From: a bacterium
GTDB taxonomy: Bacteria > Planctomycetota > Planctomycetia > Planctomycetales > Planctomycetaceae
Direction: 5' to 3'
Length of the DNA stretch: 64,000 bases
Assembly (NCBI GenBank): GCA_016125225.1
Contig: WGME01000004.1
Location: 372,001-436,000, forward strand
The first letter of the stretch is position 1, and each line of letters begins with the position of its first letter. Both the position numbers and the translations under genes were made by a program. The notes beneath the pieces were generated by a model. The model searched no databases, was not told where the DNA came from, and worked only from the letters and a program-made list of their open reading frames with translations. Below are positions 9,081 through 21,596 of the stretch, piece after piece.

Positions 9081-12038
9081 ATGACAGTCGTTTCTCCTGC
9101 TCGTAAGTGCTTGAACCACGCCACTCATTGCAGTTGGATGAAATGCTGCCAGTGGTTGATTCTCTGCCTGCTATGTCCGGTGCTGGCCATCGCGGACGAT
9201 GATGCCGAGGAACCAGAACCGGAAGTCGCCAAACCGCAACCGCGCACCTTCCGCAAATCGGCCACGAGTGATGGCCCCGGCGTGCTGACCAGCGTGGGCT
9301 TTCTCGCCGGGCCGACTTTGGGGCGTGACGACTCGATCGCTCCCCTGGAAGTCATGCCGTACATGCTTTTCGATCCTCACTTTGTGTTCGCCGATGTGCG
9401 GGGCTTCGTCTCCACGGAAGGTAACTTTGGCGGCAACATCGGTGCGGGCTACCGGCATCTCAATGAAGGTCTCGGTGGCTGGTACGGCGTGAACGGCTGG
9501 GTCGATGTCGATCAGACATCGGGCGAAGTCTTTACGCAACTTGGGTTGGGATTTGAAGCCGTCTGGAACCGTTGGGAAGCACGTTCGAACTTGTACTTAC
9601 CTGTTGGCGATCGACAACAGATTCTCGAACAGACTGCCGTCGACAAGCATTTTGTGGGACATCAGTTGTGGTTCGATCAGCAGACTACGGTCGGTAATTC
9701 ATTAGCGGGTGTCGACGGGGAAATCGGGTTTACCTGGGCGATCGAACCATTCGACATTCCCACGATCATTCGTGGCTTTGTGGGCGGATATCACTTCGTG
9801 GGAGATACCGGCGATGACATCAACGGGTTCCGCACACGCTTGGAAAGTACAATTAACAGTAGCGTGATTACTCAAGTCGAATACACCAGCGATAATGAGT
9901 ATGGGCAAAACGTCTTCGCAGGTGTCACGCTGCAATTCCCCTGGGGCGGAGCGCACCCATCTTCCAATTGGAAACGCAATACACCCACTCCCTTCCGTGC
10001 CGTCAAACGAAATTACAATGTTGTCTTGGATCGACAGGAGTCATTTGCAGCCGATGTCATCGCGATGAATCCTCTCACGTCTCAACCCTATTTCTTCCAG
10101 CATGTGGATACCCATGCGGCGGCTGGTGGAGACGGAACCGCCGAAACTCCTTATGCGAACTTCACTCCCGCAACCAGCGGCAATCCGGACATCATTCTCG
10201 TTCACAGCGGGTCGGTGCTGAATGAAACTCTGGTGATACCCAATGACACGCGGGTTTGGGGGATGAATGGCTTGCAGTCGATCAATACCTCAAATCTCGG
10301 ACGGCTAACCCTCCCGGGTGATAGCGACTCCAGTGCCGATACGCCACGCATCACGGGTGTCATCGGCAATGCCGTGACCATTGGCAGCAACAGCGAACTG
10401 ACGGGCTTTGTGATCGACGACATTCACGGGAACGGCATTGTCGGCAGCGATGGCAGTAATGTCACCTTGAGAGATCTGGAACTGCATGACATCTCTGGTG
10501 ATGCCATCCAGTTCACCGGGGTTTCCGCGAACACCTTGAAGCTGACTGATCTCGACATCAGTCAGGTTGGAGGGCAAGCTGTTAGCGTGCGTAATCTCGA
10601 AGGAGACCTCGTCGCAACTCGCTTGACCATCGATGACACTGATGGTTCATCAATCTTTCTCGACAGCGGCAGTGGTGATGCCTACTTCTATGGCACAACC
10701 ATGATCACGGGAGACAAGAGCCACATCAACATTCTGAATACCGAGGGCCACGTAGAGTTCGCCGATTTGCAGATCACCGGGAATTCCGCGACCCCGTTAG
10801 TCGCATTGTCCAATATTCTGGGTGACGTCGAGTTTTCAGCTTTGACCCTGGAAAACGCCGGGGGGAGTGGACTCATCGCGAACAATGTTGAACTGTTGAC
10901 GGTGACCAATGGCAGTATTGAAACCACCGGTGGTCCGGCGATCGATCTGACCGACTCGGAACTGGCCGTCAGGCTGGCCAGCGTTCAGGTCACCGACGGT
11001 CCGGTGGGCATGCGACTCAGCAATGTGACGGGCAGCGTTTCCATTCTTGATGGAACAATCGATGACACCGCGACGGCTGTGGATCTCGACGAAGTGGGAA
11101 CCGTTAATCTCCAGTCGCTGGTGCTGACCGGCAACGACGTTGGCATCAAATCCCAAGGGGCCGAGTATTTGCGGTTGGATGGTCTGACGATCACAGAGAC
11201 GACCGGCTATGCACTCGATTCGACGAATGATGCGTTGCTGTCGGTCAACAACTCGACGTTTACTGACAATGGCGCCCTCGATGCCGGGACGATTCGCGTC
11301 GCCGCGAATCAGTCCGACCTGTACCGATCAGAATTCAACAATAATGGAATTGGTGACAGTCGTGGTACCGCGTTGCAGTTTGTGACCACGGCGGACGACA
11401 CCGGAGCCAAATTGAGCACCACGATCAACGGGAATACATTCCTGGTAACACGGGGCGGCCAGAGTGCGATTCTGATTGACTGGAATGGCGAGGTGGGGGC
11501 CACCATTACCAGCAATACGATCCAGCTCAACGGATCATCCATGACGGGGATCGAGATTCATGCGACATCGCCCGACGATAATCTTTCCACCTCGATTACC
11601 TCGAATGATCTCTACATGAATGGCTCCAACGGCATTGGTGTCGATATTTTGAGCACCAGCACCAGCGATACTACGCTCGGCGCCAATCAGATCGTCACGA
11701 CGACGACCGGGAACATCGGGTTCCGCTTACAGTTCGATGCCGAAACGCAAACCTGGATCTACTCGAACGTGATTGATGATAGCTCGGGCGGTGGTGGAAC
11801 AGGGATGAAGTTCATCAACGTTGCTGATCTGTCGCAACTGCAGATTGAAGACAACGTGATCGATCTGACATCGAGCAGTTCCAGTGTTGATCGCGGCATC
11901 CGGTTTGATTCTCTGGGAGACGATGTCGAGTTCTTTGGTAACTACGATAACACTGTCTCTGGAGCGACAGATCCTATTTATATTCCCTCCGGCAAAGGGA
12001 TCGGCGGCTTTTACGTGAATGGCACGCTGGAACCGTAA
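9081..12038 (+). CDS. Inverse-autotransporter-like beta-barrel with beta-helix passenger
   Basis: Predicted surface protein, 985 residues. The start is supported by a strong GGAGG nine bases upstream of ATG 9081. There is a signal peptide (WLILCLLCPVLAIA) and an acidic linker. Next comes a barrel region (about residues 75-300) with alternating hydrophobic strands such as FGGNIGAGYRHL and LGLGFEAVWNRWEARSNLYL, resembling the intimin/invasin inverse-autotransporter barrel. From about residue 335 the protein becomes a right-handed parallel beta-helix of many degenerate rungs (ITGNS, VTNGSIETTG, ITSNTI). Barrel-first, passenger-last order fits type Ve secretion. The ligand is unknown. Confidence in the barrel family is lower than in the beta-helix. 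Confidence 0.72.
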   Translation: MTVVSPARKCLNHATHCSWMKCCQWLILCLLCPVLAIADDDAEEPEPEVAKPQPRTFRKSATSDGPGVLTSVGFLAGPTLGRDDSIAPLEVMPYMLFDPHFVFADVRGFVSTEGNFGGNIGAGYRHLNEGLGGWYGVNGWVDVDQTSGEVFTQLGLGFEAVWNRWEARSNLYLPVGDRQQILEQTAVDKHFVGHQLWFDQQTTVGNSLAGVDGEIGFTWAIEPFDIPTIIRGFVGGYHFVGDTGDDINGFRTRLESTINSSVITQVEYTSDNEYGQNVFAGVTLQFPWGGAHPSSNWKRNTPTPFRAVKRNYNVVLDRQESFAADVIAMNPLTSQPYFFQHVDTHAAAGGDGTAETPYANFTPATSGNPDIILVHSGSVLNETLVIPNDTRVWGMNGLQSINTSNLGRLTLPGDSDSSADTPRITGVIGNAVTIGSNSELTGFVIDDIHGNGIVGSDGSNVTLRDLELHDISGDAIQFTGVSANTLKLTDLDISQVGGQAVSVRNLEGDLVATRLTIDDTDGSSIFLDSGSGDAYFYGTTMITGDKSHINILNTEGHVEFADLQITGNSATPLVALSNILGDVEFSALTLENAGGSGLIANNVELLTVTNGSIETTGGPAIDLTDSELAVRLASVQVTDGPVGMRLSNVTGSVSILDGTIDDTATAVDLDEVGTVNLQSLVLTGNDVGIKSQGAEYLRLDGLTITETTGYALDSTNDALLSVNNSTFTDNGALDAGTIRVAANQSDLYRSEFNNNGIGDSRGTALQFVTTADDTGAKLSTTINGNTFLVTRGGQSAILIDWNGEVGATITSNTIQLNGSSMTGIEIHATSPDDNLSTSITSNDLYMNGSNGIGVDILSTSTSDTTLGANQIVTTTTGNIGFRLQFDAETQTWIYSNVIDDSSGGGGTGMKFINVADLSQLQIEDNVIDLTSSSSSVDRGIRFDSLGDDVEFFGNYDNTVSGATDPIYIPSGKGIGGFYVNGTLEP

Positions 12039-12184
12039 TCAGGCGGTTTCTGAACGGTTGATCTGTTCACGTTCATGGGATCGTCTCAAAGTCTCCCGCG
12101 TGCGTCTGCCCGGTCTGATCATCGGTTATGGTCACTTCGAAGTCAGCGATTCATAATCGCTCGACGATTGGAGGAGACAGCACG

Positions 12185-13147
12185 ATGACAGAAGTTGGAC
12201 TCGTCGAGACATTCGCGACAAACCAGGAACAGAACCTTCAGGGTGTGATGTCGCCACTGAATGTGACGACTGCGTCAGTTATCTTCATCTGCTCCCCGAG
12301 TTTTTCCGGGTCGACCATGCTCGACCTGATGTTGGGTCATGGGCCGAATACCTTCAGTTGTGGTGAAGTCGGATTCTGGTACCGCCCCGTTGAATCGCGA
12401 CATCATCAACTGCTCTGTTCATGCGGCGACTCGGATTGTCCGGTCTGGGAGTCGATGCTGACTGTCCCGGCAGAAAAATTTCATCAACAGGCGCTCGCAG
12501 CGGGCCAATATGCGTCCGTAATTGACTCCACCAAACGGTTGGCCTGGATCATCGATGGCAATCGCTGGGCAAGGCGTCACGACCAATCGGTGGCGAACAT
12601 CGCGATCTGGAAGTCGCCCCAGTTGTATGCCTATTCCTGGTGGAAACGTGGCAAGACAATTGAAGCCGCACTGACTCGCTACGTGCGCTATTATCGACAG
12701 TTGGCGGAATGTCGGTTACCAATCGTGAGTGTGTGTTACGACGAACTGGTCGAACAACCTGCCGAGCGATTGCAGGAAGTGTGCCGATCGGTGGGAGTGC
12801 CATACTTCCCGGGCAAAGAATACTTCTGGCATGCTGAGACACATCTGGCCTATGGAAATGCCAATACGCGGCAGACATTGGCAAGCACCACGCCGCAGAT
12901 CTACCGTCCCGCAGCCTATCCGGCTGACTTCGTTGAGCAATACGAGTCTCTGCAGAATCGAAGTTGGACGGAACCCTTGTACGAGGTGGTTGCCTGGTTG
13001 CGCCGGGCTGACGTGTGGAACTTAACAGCCGAGGCAGCTCAAAAGCAGGCGCGTCCCTTCAAGCGACCATTTTGGTATTACCGCCAGACCTGGAAACGCA
13101 TCTGGCAGAGTCAACTGCAAAGACTGTGCTTGCGCGACAAGTCCTGA
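12185..13147 (+). CDS. Sulfotransferase-family protein
   Basis: Probable PAPS-dependent sulfotransferase, 320 residues from ATG 12185, which has GGAGGAGA upstream; the track start at 12128 lacks this. The N-terminal P-loop-like motif FICSPSFSGSTMLDLMLG is the 5'-phosphosulfate-binding loop of the family. It is followed by a CSCG...CPVWE cysteine motif seen in a subset of bacterial sulfotransferases and by the acidic stretch CYDELVEQPAERLQEV typical of the C-terminal half. It lies between a surface protein and a haloperoxidase with no obvious pathway partners. The acceptor may be a cell-surface carbohydrate, but this is not shown. Confidence 0.78.
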   Translation: MTEVGLVETFATNQEQNLQGVMSPLNVTTASVIFICSPSFSGSTMLDLMLGHGPNTFSCGEVGFWYRPVESRHHQLLCSCGDSDCPVWESMLTVPAEKFHQQALAAGQYASVIDSTKRLAWIIDGNRWARRHDQSVANIAIWKSPQLYAYSWWKRGKTIEAALTRYVRYYRQLAECRLPIVSVCYDELVEQPAERLQEVCRSVGVPYFPGKEYFWHAETHLAYGNANTRQTLASTTPQIYRPAAYPADFVEQYESLQNRSWTEPLYEVVAWLRRADVWNLTAEAAQKQARPFKRPFWYYRQTWKRIWQSQLQRLCLRDKS

Positions 13148-13167
13148 ATCTCAACGTGCCCATCCAC

Positions 13168-14598
13168 TCAGCGAGTTCTGGCAACCTGGCTGTTGGAGTT
13201 GTTTCGGGTCGGCTTCAGAATGCGGCTGAAGACCTTTTGTGCGATTGCGGTTCCTTGATTCACACCCTGTGTGGCATCAAATCGCCAATGCACGCCCAGG
13301 TAGATGCGGCTATCCGCATTTTCTTTCAAGGCTTGCGACAGCTTTGTATAGCTGCGAGTTCGGATGGGTCGCACAGCACCTGTGTTGTCGGTCGTTATGC
13401 CGTTGTATTCGTCCGAGCTTAATGTGAAAGCAAGGTCGTCGGTTCCATAGAAGAGCTGAAGCATCACGAAAGTGGCTGAACCGAAGGTGGCATGTCCCGA
13501 AGCATAAGCCGGGAAAGGGGGCGAGAAATTATTGCCCATACCATTGCTGTACGGTGCGCCGAGTGGTTCCCAAGACGGATCGCCGACAGTGTGTGGATTC
13601 CCATCACCTAATCCTGTTGGTCCCGTTCCAGGATCGGCTTCGCGGATGGCGAGCACTGGTCGCCAGAAGTTGTACATGTACTTATCGTCCCAGGCGGCGA
13701 TTCCGCTGTCGGCCATGGCGATGTTGACCAGTGCGAACAGGCGGGCGTTCTGTTCCGGGGTGTTATGCTTGAGGGCGACAATCGTGCGTACGCACTGATT
13801 ATAAAGTCGCGGCGGACTGCCAACTCCCGGACGGGCGTCATATCCCCAGAAGATGCCGATTTCTGTCTGATCTGCCGTGCGCGTGAGACTGTTCTTGTCA
13901 CCGATCGATTTCACTTCATCAAAAGCCTCTGCGTAGTCCCGCGTCGTGAGTGCAGGCGGCGGTGGGATTTCGAAATCATCGACGTTACCGATGGCAAATG
14001 GGTGGACCAATCCCCAGCCACAGGTCAAAAACCCCTGGTTTGGATTGAGTGGGTCGGGACGGTGTGTGCCCGGCAGATCATTGGGATGGTACTTGACCTT
14101 CTCTGCGATCCGCTTCTCATCCGTGGAGCGTGACAACAATACGGCATTGCCGACGATCTTACCGACAGCCAACCCAAGGGCCTTGCGTGGACCGTCCGGA
14201 ATGGCGGCGAGGTATTCCGCCAGTTGCTGATCAAGTATGGCAGCTTGTGAAGGATACATGGCCTTCAGGGTCAGATGCGCCGCAACAGCTACAGCAGCCT
14301 TTTCTGAAGCAGCCGATGCTCCGGGCACACTTAGCAGATACGGTTGGCCGATGCCTTTCACGGAGTTGAAGGCGTCGTACATCGCGATATGGACAATTGC
14401 GAAGGCACGACTCGTGCGGGTTGGTCCACCCTGGTCGGGAGGGACGAAATCACAATCGTGCTTATTGGCTTCACAAACCAGGAAATTCCAATCGAGGATG
14501 ACATCGTCCGTGATGGGAACGTCGGCATGGGCCGAGGATGCAAACAGGACCGTAACAAAGCTGATGGCACACACAAGAGCGCGCGATGTGTGAAACAT
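13168..14598 (-). CDS. Vanadium-dependent haloperoxidase / PAP2-type phosphatase, exported
   Basis: Secreted enzyme of the PAP2/haloperoxidase superfamily, 476 residues from ATG 14598, which gives a good signal peptide (VCAISFVTVLFASSAHA) and has AAAGGGTG upstream; the track start at 14664 is too early. The vanadate/phosphate-binding set is complete: KYMYNFWRP, YASGHATFGS with the catalytic His, and SRIYLGVHWRFDATQG. Length and helical pattern match vanadium haloperoxidases better than lipid phosphatases, so halide oxidation is the best guess. It converges with the sulfotransferase gene, 20 bases away. Confidence 0.86.
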   Translation of the reverse strand: MFHTSRALVCAISFVTVLFASSAHADVPITDDVILDWNFLVCEANKHDCDFVPPDQGGPTRTSRAFAIVHIAMYDAFNSVKGIGQPYLLSVPGASAASEKAAVAVAAHLTLKAMYPSQAAILDQQLAEYLAAIPDGPRKALGLAVGKIVGNAVLLSRSTDEKRIAEKVKYHPNDLPGTHRPDPLNPNQGFLTCGWGLVHPFAIGNVDDFEIPPPPALTTRDYAEAFDEVKSIGDKNSLTRTADQTEIGIFWGYDARPGVGSPPRLYNQCVRTIVALKHNTPEQNARLFALVNIAMADSGIAAWDDKYMYNFWRPVLAIREADPGTGPTGLGDGNPHTVGDPSWEPLGAPYSNGMGNNFSPPFPAYASGHATFGSATFVMLQLFYGTDDLAFTLSSDEYNGITTDNTGAVRPIRTRSYTKLSQALKENADSRIYLGVHWRFDATQGVNQGTAIAQKVFSRILKPTRNNSNSQVARTR

Positions 14599-14819
14599 AT
14601 TCACCCTTTCATAAACTGGCGTGTGAGCCTCCCCGAAGGGCTCGAGCCAGTACGGCGAGCACACCGATCTAATTCGGAACTTGCCACGGCGATTTCAGCC
14701 TGGCAGATCATTCTGATGCAGGAGAGATGTTTCTCACGGTACTGAGCGATTTGAGCCAGTTGCAAGAGATTTGATGACAGGAATTCACGATTTGATCATG
14801 CGATGCTGAACGAAATGAA

Positions 14820-14849
14820 CAACCCCCGGCCTGTGGTGACCGGGGGTTG
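14820..14849 (-). terminator. Rho-independent-like terminator of ppdK
   Basis: Inverted repeat with arms CAACCCCCGG and CCGGGGGTTG, 10 bp, loop 10 nt, about 40 bases after the ppdK stop on the minus strand. The stem is very GC-rich but the following run is only moderately T-rich. Confidence 0.6.
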
Positions 14850-14885
14850 CGTCGACCTACTTCAGAATTCATTCCAAGCAATTAA

Positions 14886-17609
<2,724 letters not shown>

Positions 17610-18102
17610 TTGCGTGACTTTCTCGCCCTAAGCCGTCGCCGGAGGCATCTGGTTCTTAATATCAGGCCACGGATGGCGCTTGCCGTCCTGGATAGTGATA
17701 GACCTGACTGTGAGTTTCCGGCAGGTTTTGTGTAGCAGATGAAGAGGCAGTGACACCGGACCTAGTGCGCACACCAACGGCGCTCCGTCCCCATCTCTGC
17801 GGACGCGAAAACCGTACCGCCGCAGTTGCGGCGCGTCAAGCATGCGACTTGTCGCCAGGCGTTCAGCCCCCAACTCTGTCGCGATCTGTGGGGCATTTCC
17901 CGCAGGCATTTCCCTCGGAGGGATTTGTCGCAATCTTAACAGCCATAAGTGTTTGTGAAACTGGATCAGGTTGGCAATTCAAACGGGCTGCCTGACAGTT
18001 TTGAAATAATCGTGCTGACAGCTCTCGATAACAAGTCGTGGTTATGTTGGTTGTTCCGGATTTGCGGGATCTTGCGCAATTGTCGAGAAGAGGGGCCGTT
18101 TC
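17610..18102. other. Divergent promoter region, ppdK / beta-barrel gene
   Basis: About 490 bases between divergent genes. It must hold both promoters. The ORFs in the track (17628..17933 and others) conflict with each other and have no recognisable motifs. I see no tRNA, riboswitch or strong hairpin. Confidence 0.45.
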
Positions 18103-19191
18103 ATGATCATGGATCTGCAACGCGTGGTGGGGACTGCAGTATTGCTGGCAGGCTCGGCTCTCCAAAGTGCTGTGCTGGCTGATACGACTACGGTTCCGGC
18201 TGAGGAAACTGGCACCGCAGTTCCCGCAGTTGCCGAATCATCGCTTTGGGATTCCCCCGCAGTGCAGCCGATTTCCTATGACTGGCAGCCCTGCGCGCCT
18301 GTCAAGGGAGGGATGTCCTGCGGATCGTCTTGCACCTGCGGTCAATGTGGATGTCAGTCGACAAAGCTGTTCGGCCTGATTGCTCCCTCCGATATGTGCT
18401 TTTCCGACTTTGTCAGCCCGATCTCGAATGCACTTTTCTTCGAAGACCCTCGCACGCTCTCAGAAATTCGGCCGATTTTTGCTAACCACTGGATTCCCGA
18501 CAGCAATCCGGCTTTCCAGGGAGGCAACGCGCAATTTCTCGCGGCTCAGATTCGCATTGCTTTGACGGATCGGCTCTCGATCATTGCTACGAAAGATGGA
18601 TACATCTGGCTGGACAGCAATAACGAAGCCGCCATTCCCGATGAAGATGGCTTCGCCGATGTGGCGGCGGGCTTGAAATACAACCTCATCCGCGATCCCC
18701 ACGCACAATTCCTCGTCAGTTCCGGTTTCACCTTCGAAGCCGATGTGGGAACCCACGACGTCTTCCAAGGACGGGGCGATGGAGAATTCCATCTCTTCAC
18801 GACGATGGGAAAAGGGCTTTCTCCTCACATGCACTGGCTAAGTGCCACCGGCTTCCGTCTTCCCACCGACACCGCCGCTCGCAGCCAAATGTGGTACTGG
18901 TCCAATCATGTCGACTACGAATTCCGCGACAACTGGTATGCCCTGCTGGAATGCAACTGGTTCCACTGGATGAAAAGTGGTAACGCCCTGCCCGTGAACT
19001 TTGAAGGGGGCGATTTGTTCAATCTCGGTTCGACCGATGTCGCCGGTAACGACATTGTGACGCTCGCCCTGGGCGGGAAGAAGAAGTTCGGCAAGTACAA
19101 CGAACTGGGCGCGGGTTACGAATTCCCGGTGACCAATCGCAAAGACATCCTGCAATCACGGCTGTATGTCGATTTGATCATTCGTTACTGA
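18103..19191 (+). CDS. Exported, probable outer-membrane beta-barrel protein
   Basis: No characterised family recognised. 362 residues, with a signal peptide (VVGTAVLLAGSALQSAVLA) and an upstream GAGAAGAGGGG that supports the ATG at 18103. A short Cys cluster, CGSSCTCGQCGCQ, lies at about residues 73-85. From about residue 140 to the end there are alternating-hydrophobicity strands (FLAAQIRIALTDRLSIIATKDGY, AAGLKYNLIRDPHAQFLVSSGFTF, ELGAGYEFPV) and a C-terminal YVDLIIRY ending in an aromatic residue, as in outer-membrane barrels. A porin or transport-related barrel is plausible. The Cys cluster might bind a metal or be lipid/cell-wall linked; that is speculation. Confidence 0.7.
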   Translation: MIMDLQRVVGTAVLLAGSALQSAVLADTTTVPAEETGTAVPAVAESSLWDSPAVQPISYDWQPCAPVKGGMSCGSSCTCGQCGCQSTKLFGLIAPSDMCFSDFVSPISNALFFEDPRTLSEIRPIFANHWIPDSNPAFQGGNAQFLAAQIRIALTDRLSIIATKDGYIWLDSNNEAAIPDEDGFADVAAGLKYNLIRDPHAQFLVSSGFTFEADVGTHDVFQGRGDGEFHLFTTMGKGLSPHMHWLSATGFRLPTDTAARSQMWYWSNHVDYEFRDNWYALLECNWFHWMKSGNALPVNFEGGDLFNLGSTDVAGNDIVTLALGGKKKFGKYNELGAGYEFPVTNRKDILQSRLYVDLIIRY

Positions 19192-19200
19192 GCATGGAAG

Positions 19201-19986
19201 CTAACTCGCGGACGGAAAATTCGAATGGCGTACTTCATCGGCCAATAACGGCGGATCGCCCCACTTCCAGAGAATTTTCATGCGTGGCCGGGCAATCTTC
19301 GGCACGGTCTCGAAAGTCCCGATCGGCAACAGGAACTCCATGCGGTTAGGTTGGATGGTACCAAGAGGAACCCTACCGGCGAGCAGGCCTCCCAATACCA
19401 TTAGTTCTGCGTGCAGATTGCGAAAGTTGGCATCGGCATCCAGAGTTACACCTCGATGAAATCGGACTCGACGTCCCCGACCTTCGGGATACATGGCCGT
19501 GCAACCGATTTCAAAATCTAATGTCATTCCTTGAAAACGTCCAGGAACCGCAAACGGCATTTGGGCTGCACCAAAACCCGCCGGAGGGCAAACGATTTCG
19601 ACACCGACGCGCTCGATCGTCTGAATTCGTGGCTTTTTCCGTAATATTGGACTGATAGCGATGCGGGATTCGCAGGGGCGGTCGTACTGATTCTGAAACG
19701 TGAAGAGAAAGTAGGCTGCATCGTCATCGCAAATGACATCTACGGTAAACGCAAACCCATCTCGATTGAAGTACTCACCACAGGCATCTCTGAGATAATC
19801 CCGGGCACGATCGGGCTGAAACTCCAGAAACAGGATCGCGATCACGCAGATTGCCGAGATTACAGTGCTGACGATTCGTGTGGTCCAGACTTCCGGACTG
19901 GGTTGACCCATAGACCAATTCAAGATGGCGATGATTGATGATGCCGCAAAAATCACGCCGACGATGGCTGCAACTGAGTCCCGCAT
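19201..19986 (-). CDS. Hypothetical membrane protein with two N-terminal helices
   Basis: Unrecognised family, 261 residues. Two hydrophobic segments at the N-terminus (VAAIVGVIFAASSIIAILNW and VSTVISAICVIAILFLEF) anchor a soluble domain of about 190 residues rich in beta strands, with an RPCESRIAISP segment and several Phe-Arg pairs. It converges with the beta-barrel gene with only 9 bases between stops. Nothing in the sequence indicates its role. Confidence 0.6.
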   Translation of the reverse strand: MRDSVAAIVGVIFAASSIIAILNWSMGQPSPEVWTTRIVSTVISAICVIAILFLEFQPDRARDYLRDACGEYFNRDGFAFTVDVICDDDAAYFLFTFQNQYDRPCESRIAISPILRKKPRIQTIERVGVEIVCPPAGFGAAQMPFAVPGRFQGMTLDFEIGCTAMYPEGRGRRVRFHRGVTLDADANFRNLHAELMVLGGLLAGRVPLGTIQPNRMEFLLPIGTFETVPKIARPRMKILWKWGDPPLLADEVRHSNFPSAS

Positions 19987-20030
19987 GGCATCTCTCGATT
20001 TATCAGAATTTGATAATCACATTATGATTT

Positions 20031-21533
20031 CTAACTTCCGCACGACGTATTCCAGCCGCGAGAACGGGTGACGGCGGCTTGCCAGCCGGCATACAACTGG
20101 TCTGCGGCGTTCGATGGGATGCTGGCAGAAAACTCGCGATCCAAAACCCAATTTCGTTGGAGATCGCTGAGATCGTTCCAGTAACCGACCGCTAAGCCTG
20201 CCAGATAGGCCGCCCCGAGAGCCGTTGTCTCCTGGACGACCGGGCGTTGGACCGGCACACCGAGCAGGTCAGCCTGGAACTGCACCAACCAGTTGTTCGC
20301 CGTCGCCCCCCCATCGACTTTGAGCGTCGACAATGGCACCCCCGCATCGGCCTGCATCGCCGTAAGGACATCGCGTGTCTGATAAGCCATGGATTCCAAA
20401 GCCGCTCGTGCCAGATGGGCCCGTGTGGTGCCGCGGGTGAGGCCGATCAGTAATCCACGAGCGTCGGAATCCCAATAGGGAGCACCGAGACCTACAAACG
20501 CGGGCACAAAATAGACGCCTTCGTTGCTGGTCAGCGTTGACGCCAGTTGTTCGGTTTCCGGGGCGGATTCGATCAACCCCAGCCCATCCCTTAGCCATTG
20601 CACCGCGGCTCCGGCAATGAAGATCGAACCTTCCAAGGCATAAGTCACCTCTGTACCGATCTTCCAGGCAATGGTGGTGACCAGCCCGTGCTGAGATTCG
20701 ACGGCATCGTGGCCGGTGTTCATCAACATGAAACAGCCGGTGCCGTAGGTGTTCTTGGCGTTGCCAGGTTCAAAGCAGGCCTGTCCGAAGGTCGCGGCCT
20801 GTTGATCCCCCGCTGCGCCGGCGAGCGGAATCGCCTGGCCGAAGAGTTGTGGATCAGTTTCGCCATAGACTTCGCTGCAGCTGCGGATCTCTGGCAACAT
20901 CGCCCGCGGAATGTGAAAGATCTGCAGTAGTTCGTCGTCCCAATCGAGCGTGTGAATATTGCAGAGCAAGGTGCGACTGGCATTCGACGCATCGGTGATG
21001 TGGAGTCGGCCACCCGAAAGACGCCACAGCAGAAATGTCTCCACGGTTCCGAAGAGAATGTCGCCCCGTTCGGCGGCTGCTCGCGCGCCGGAAATCGTAT
21101 CGAGCAGATGTGCAATCTTGGTTCCGGAGAAATAAGCGTCGAGTACCAACCCCGTCTTTTTCCGGATGACGGGTTCCACCCCCTCGCGTTTCAGTTGATC
21201 ACACCGAGGCGATGTGATGCGGCTTTGCCAGACGATGGCGTTGGCGATGGGTTGACCAGTGCGGCGATCCCACAGAATGGTCGTTTCGCGTTGATTGGTC
21301 ACACCAATGGCGGCGATGTCACCCGCGGTGATTCGCGCTCGATCCATGGCCTCGCGCATGGTGGCCAACTGGCTTGACCAGATCGATTCCGGATCATGTT
21401 CCACATGCCCGGGCGACGGATAAATCTGTGGGAATTCCTGCTGAGCCGAGGAGACCGGGCGGCCATCACGTCCGAAGAGAATCGTGCGGCTGGATGTGGT
21501 TCCCTGGTCAATCGCGAGCACGACAGACGACAT
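20031..21533 (-). CDS. glpK: Glycerol kinase
   Basis: Phosphorylates glycerol to sn-glycerol 3-phosphate with ATP. 500 residues from ATG 21533, the start preceded by GGAG at good spacing; the ORF-track start is four codons earlier. FGGY kinase signatures are present: [14 protein letters not shown] at the N-terminus, [36 protein letters not shown] and the C-terminal [19 protein letters not shown]. No glycerol facilitator or GlpD gene is adjacent. It follows the GspE-like gene on the same strand, separated by a strong hairpin. Confidence 0.96.
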   Translation of the reverse strand: MSSVVLAIDQGTTSSRTILFGRDGRPVSSAQQEFPQIYPSPGHVEHDPESIWSSQLATMREAMDRARITAGDIAAIGVTNQRETTILWDRRTGQPIANAIVWQSRITSPRCDQLKREGVEPVIRKKTGLVLDAYFSGTKIAHLLDTISGARAAAERGDILFGTVETFLLWRLSGGRLHITDASNASRTLLCNIHTLDWDDELLQIFHIPRAMLPEIRSCSEVYGETDPQLFGQAIPLAGAAGDQQAATFGQACFEPGNAKNTYGTGCFMLMNTGHDAVESQHGLVTTIAWKIGTEVTYALEGSIFIAGAAVQWLRDGLGLIESAPETEQLASTLTSNEGVYFVPAFVGLGAPYWDSDARGLLIGLTRGTTRAHLARAALESMAYQTRDVLTAMQADAGVPLSTLKVDGGATANNWLVQFQADLLGVPVQRPVVQETTALGAAYLAGLAVGYWNDLSDLQRNWVLDREFSASIPSNAADQLYAGWQAAVTRSRGWNTSCGS

Positions 21534-21551
21534 ATGGAACTCCAAAATGAG

Positions 21552-21581
21552 GAAGCCCAGAGAATTTCTTCTCTGGGCTTC
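21552..21581 (-). terminator. Strong hairpin between GspE-like gene and glpK
   Basis: Perfect 13-bp inverted repeat, arm GAAGCCCAGAGAA, loop 4 nt, filling most of the 60-base gap between the two minus-strand genes. It may terminate the upstream transcript. The GAAGCCCAG...CTGGGCTTC arms resemble the repeated palindromes at 23969 and 39967. Confidence 0.6.
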
Positions 21582-21596
21582 GGTGAGAGCGTGAAA

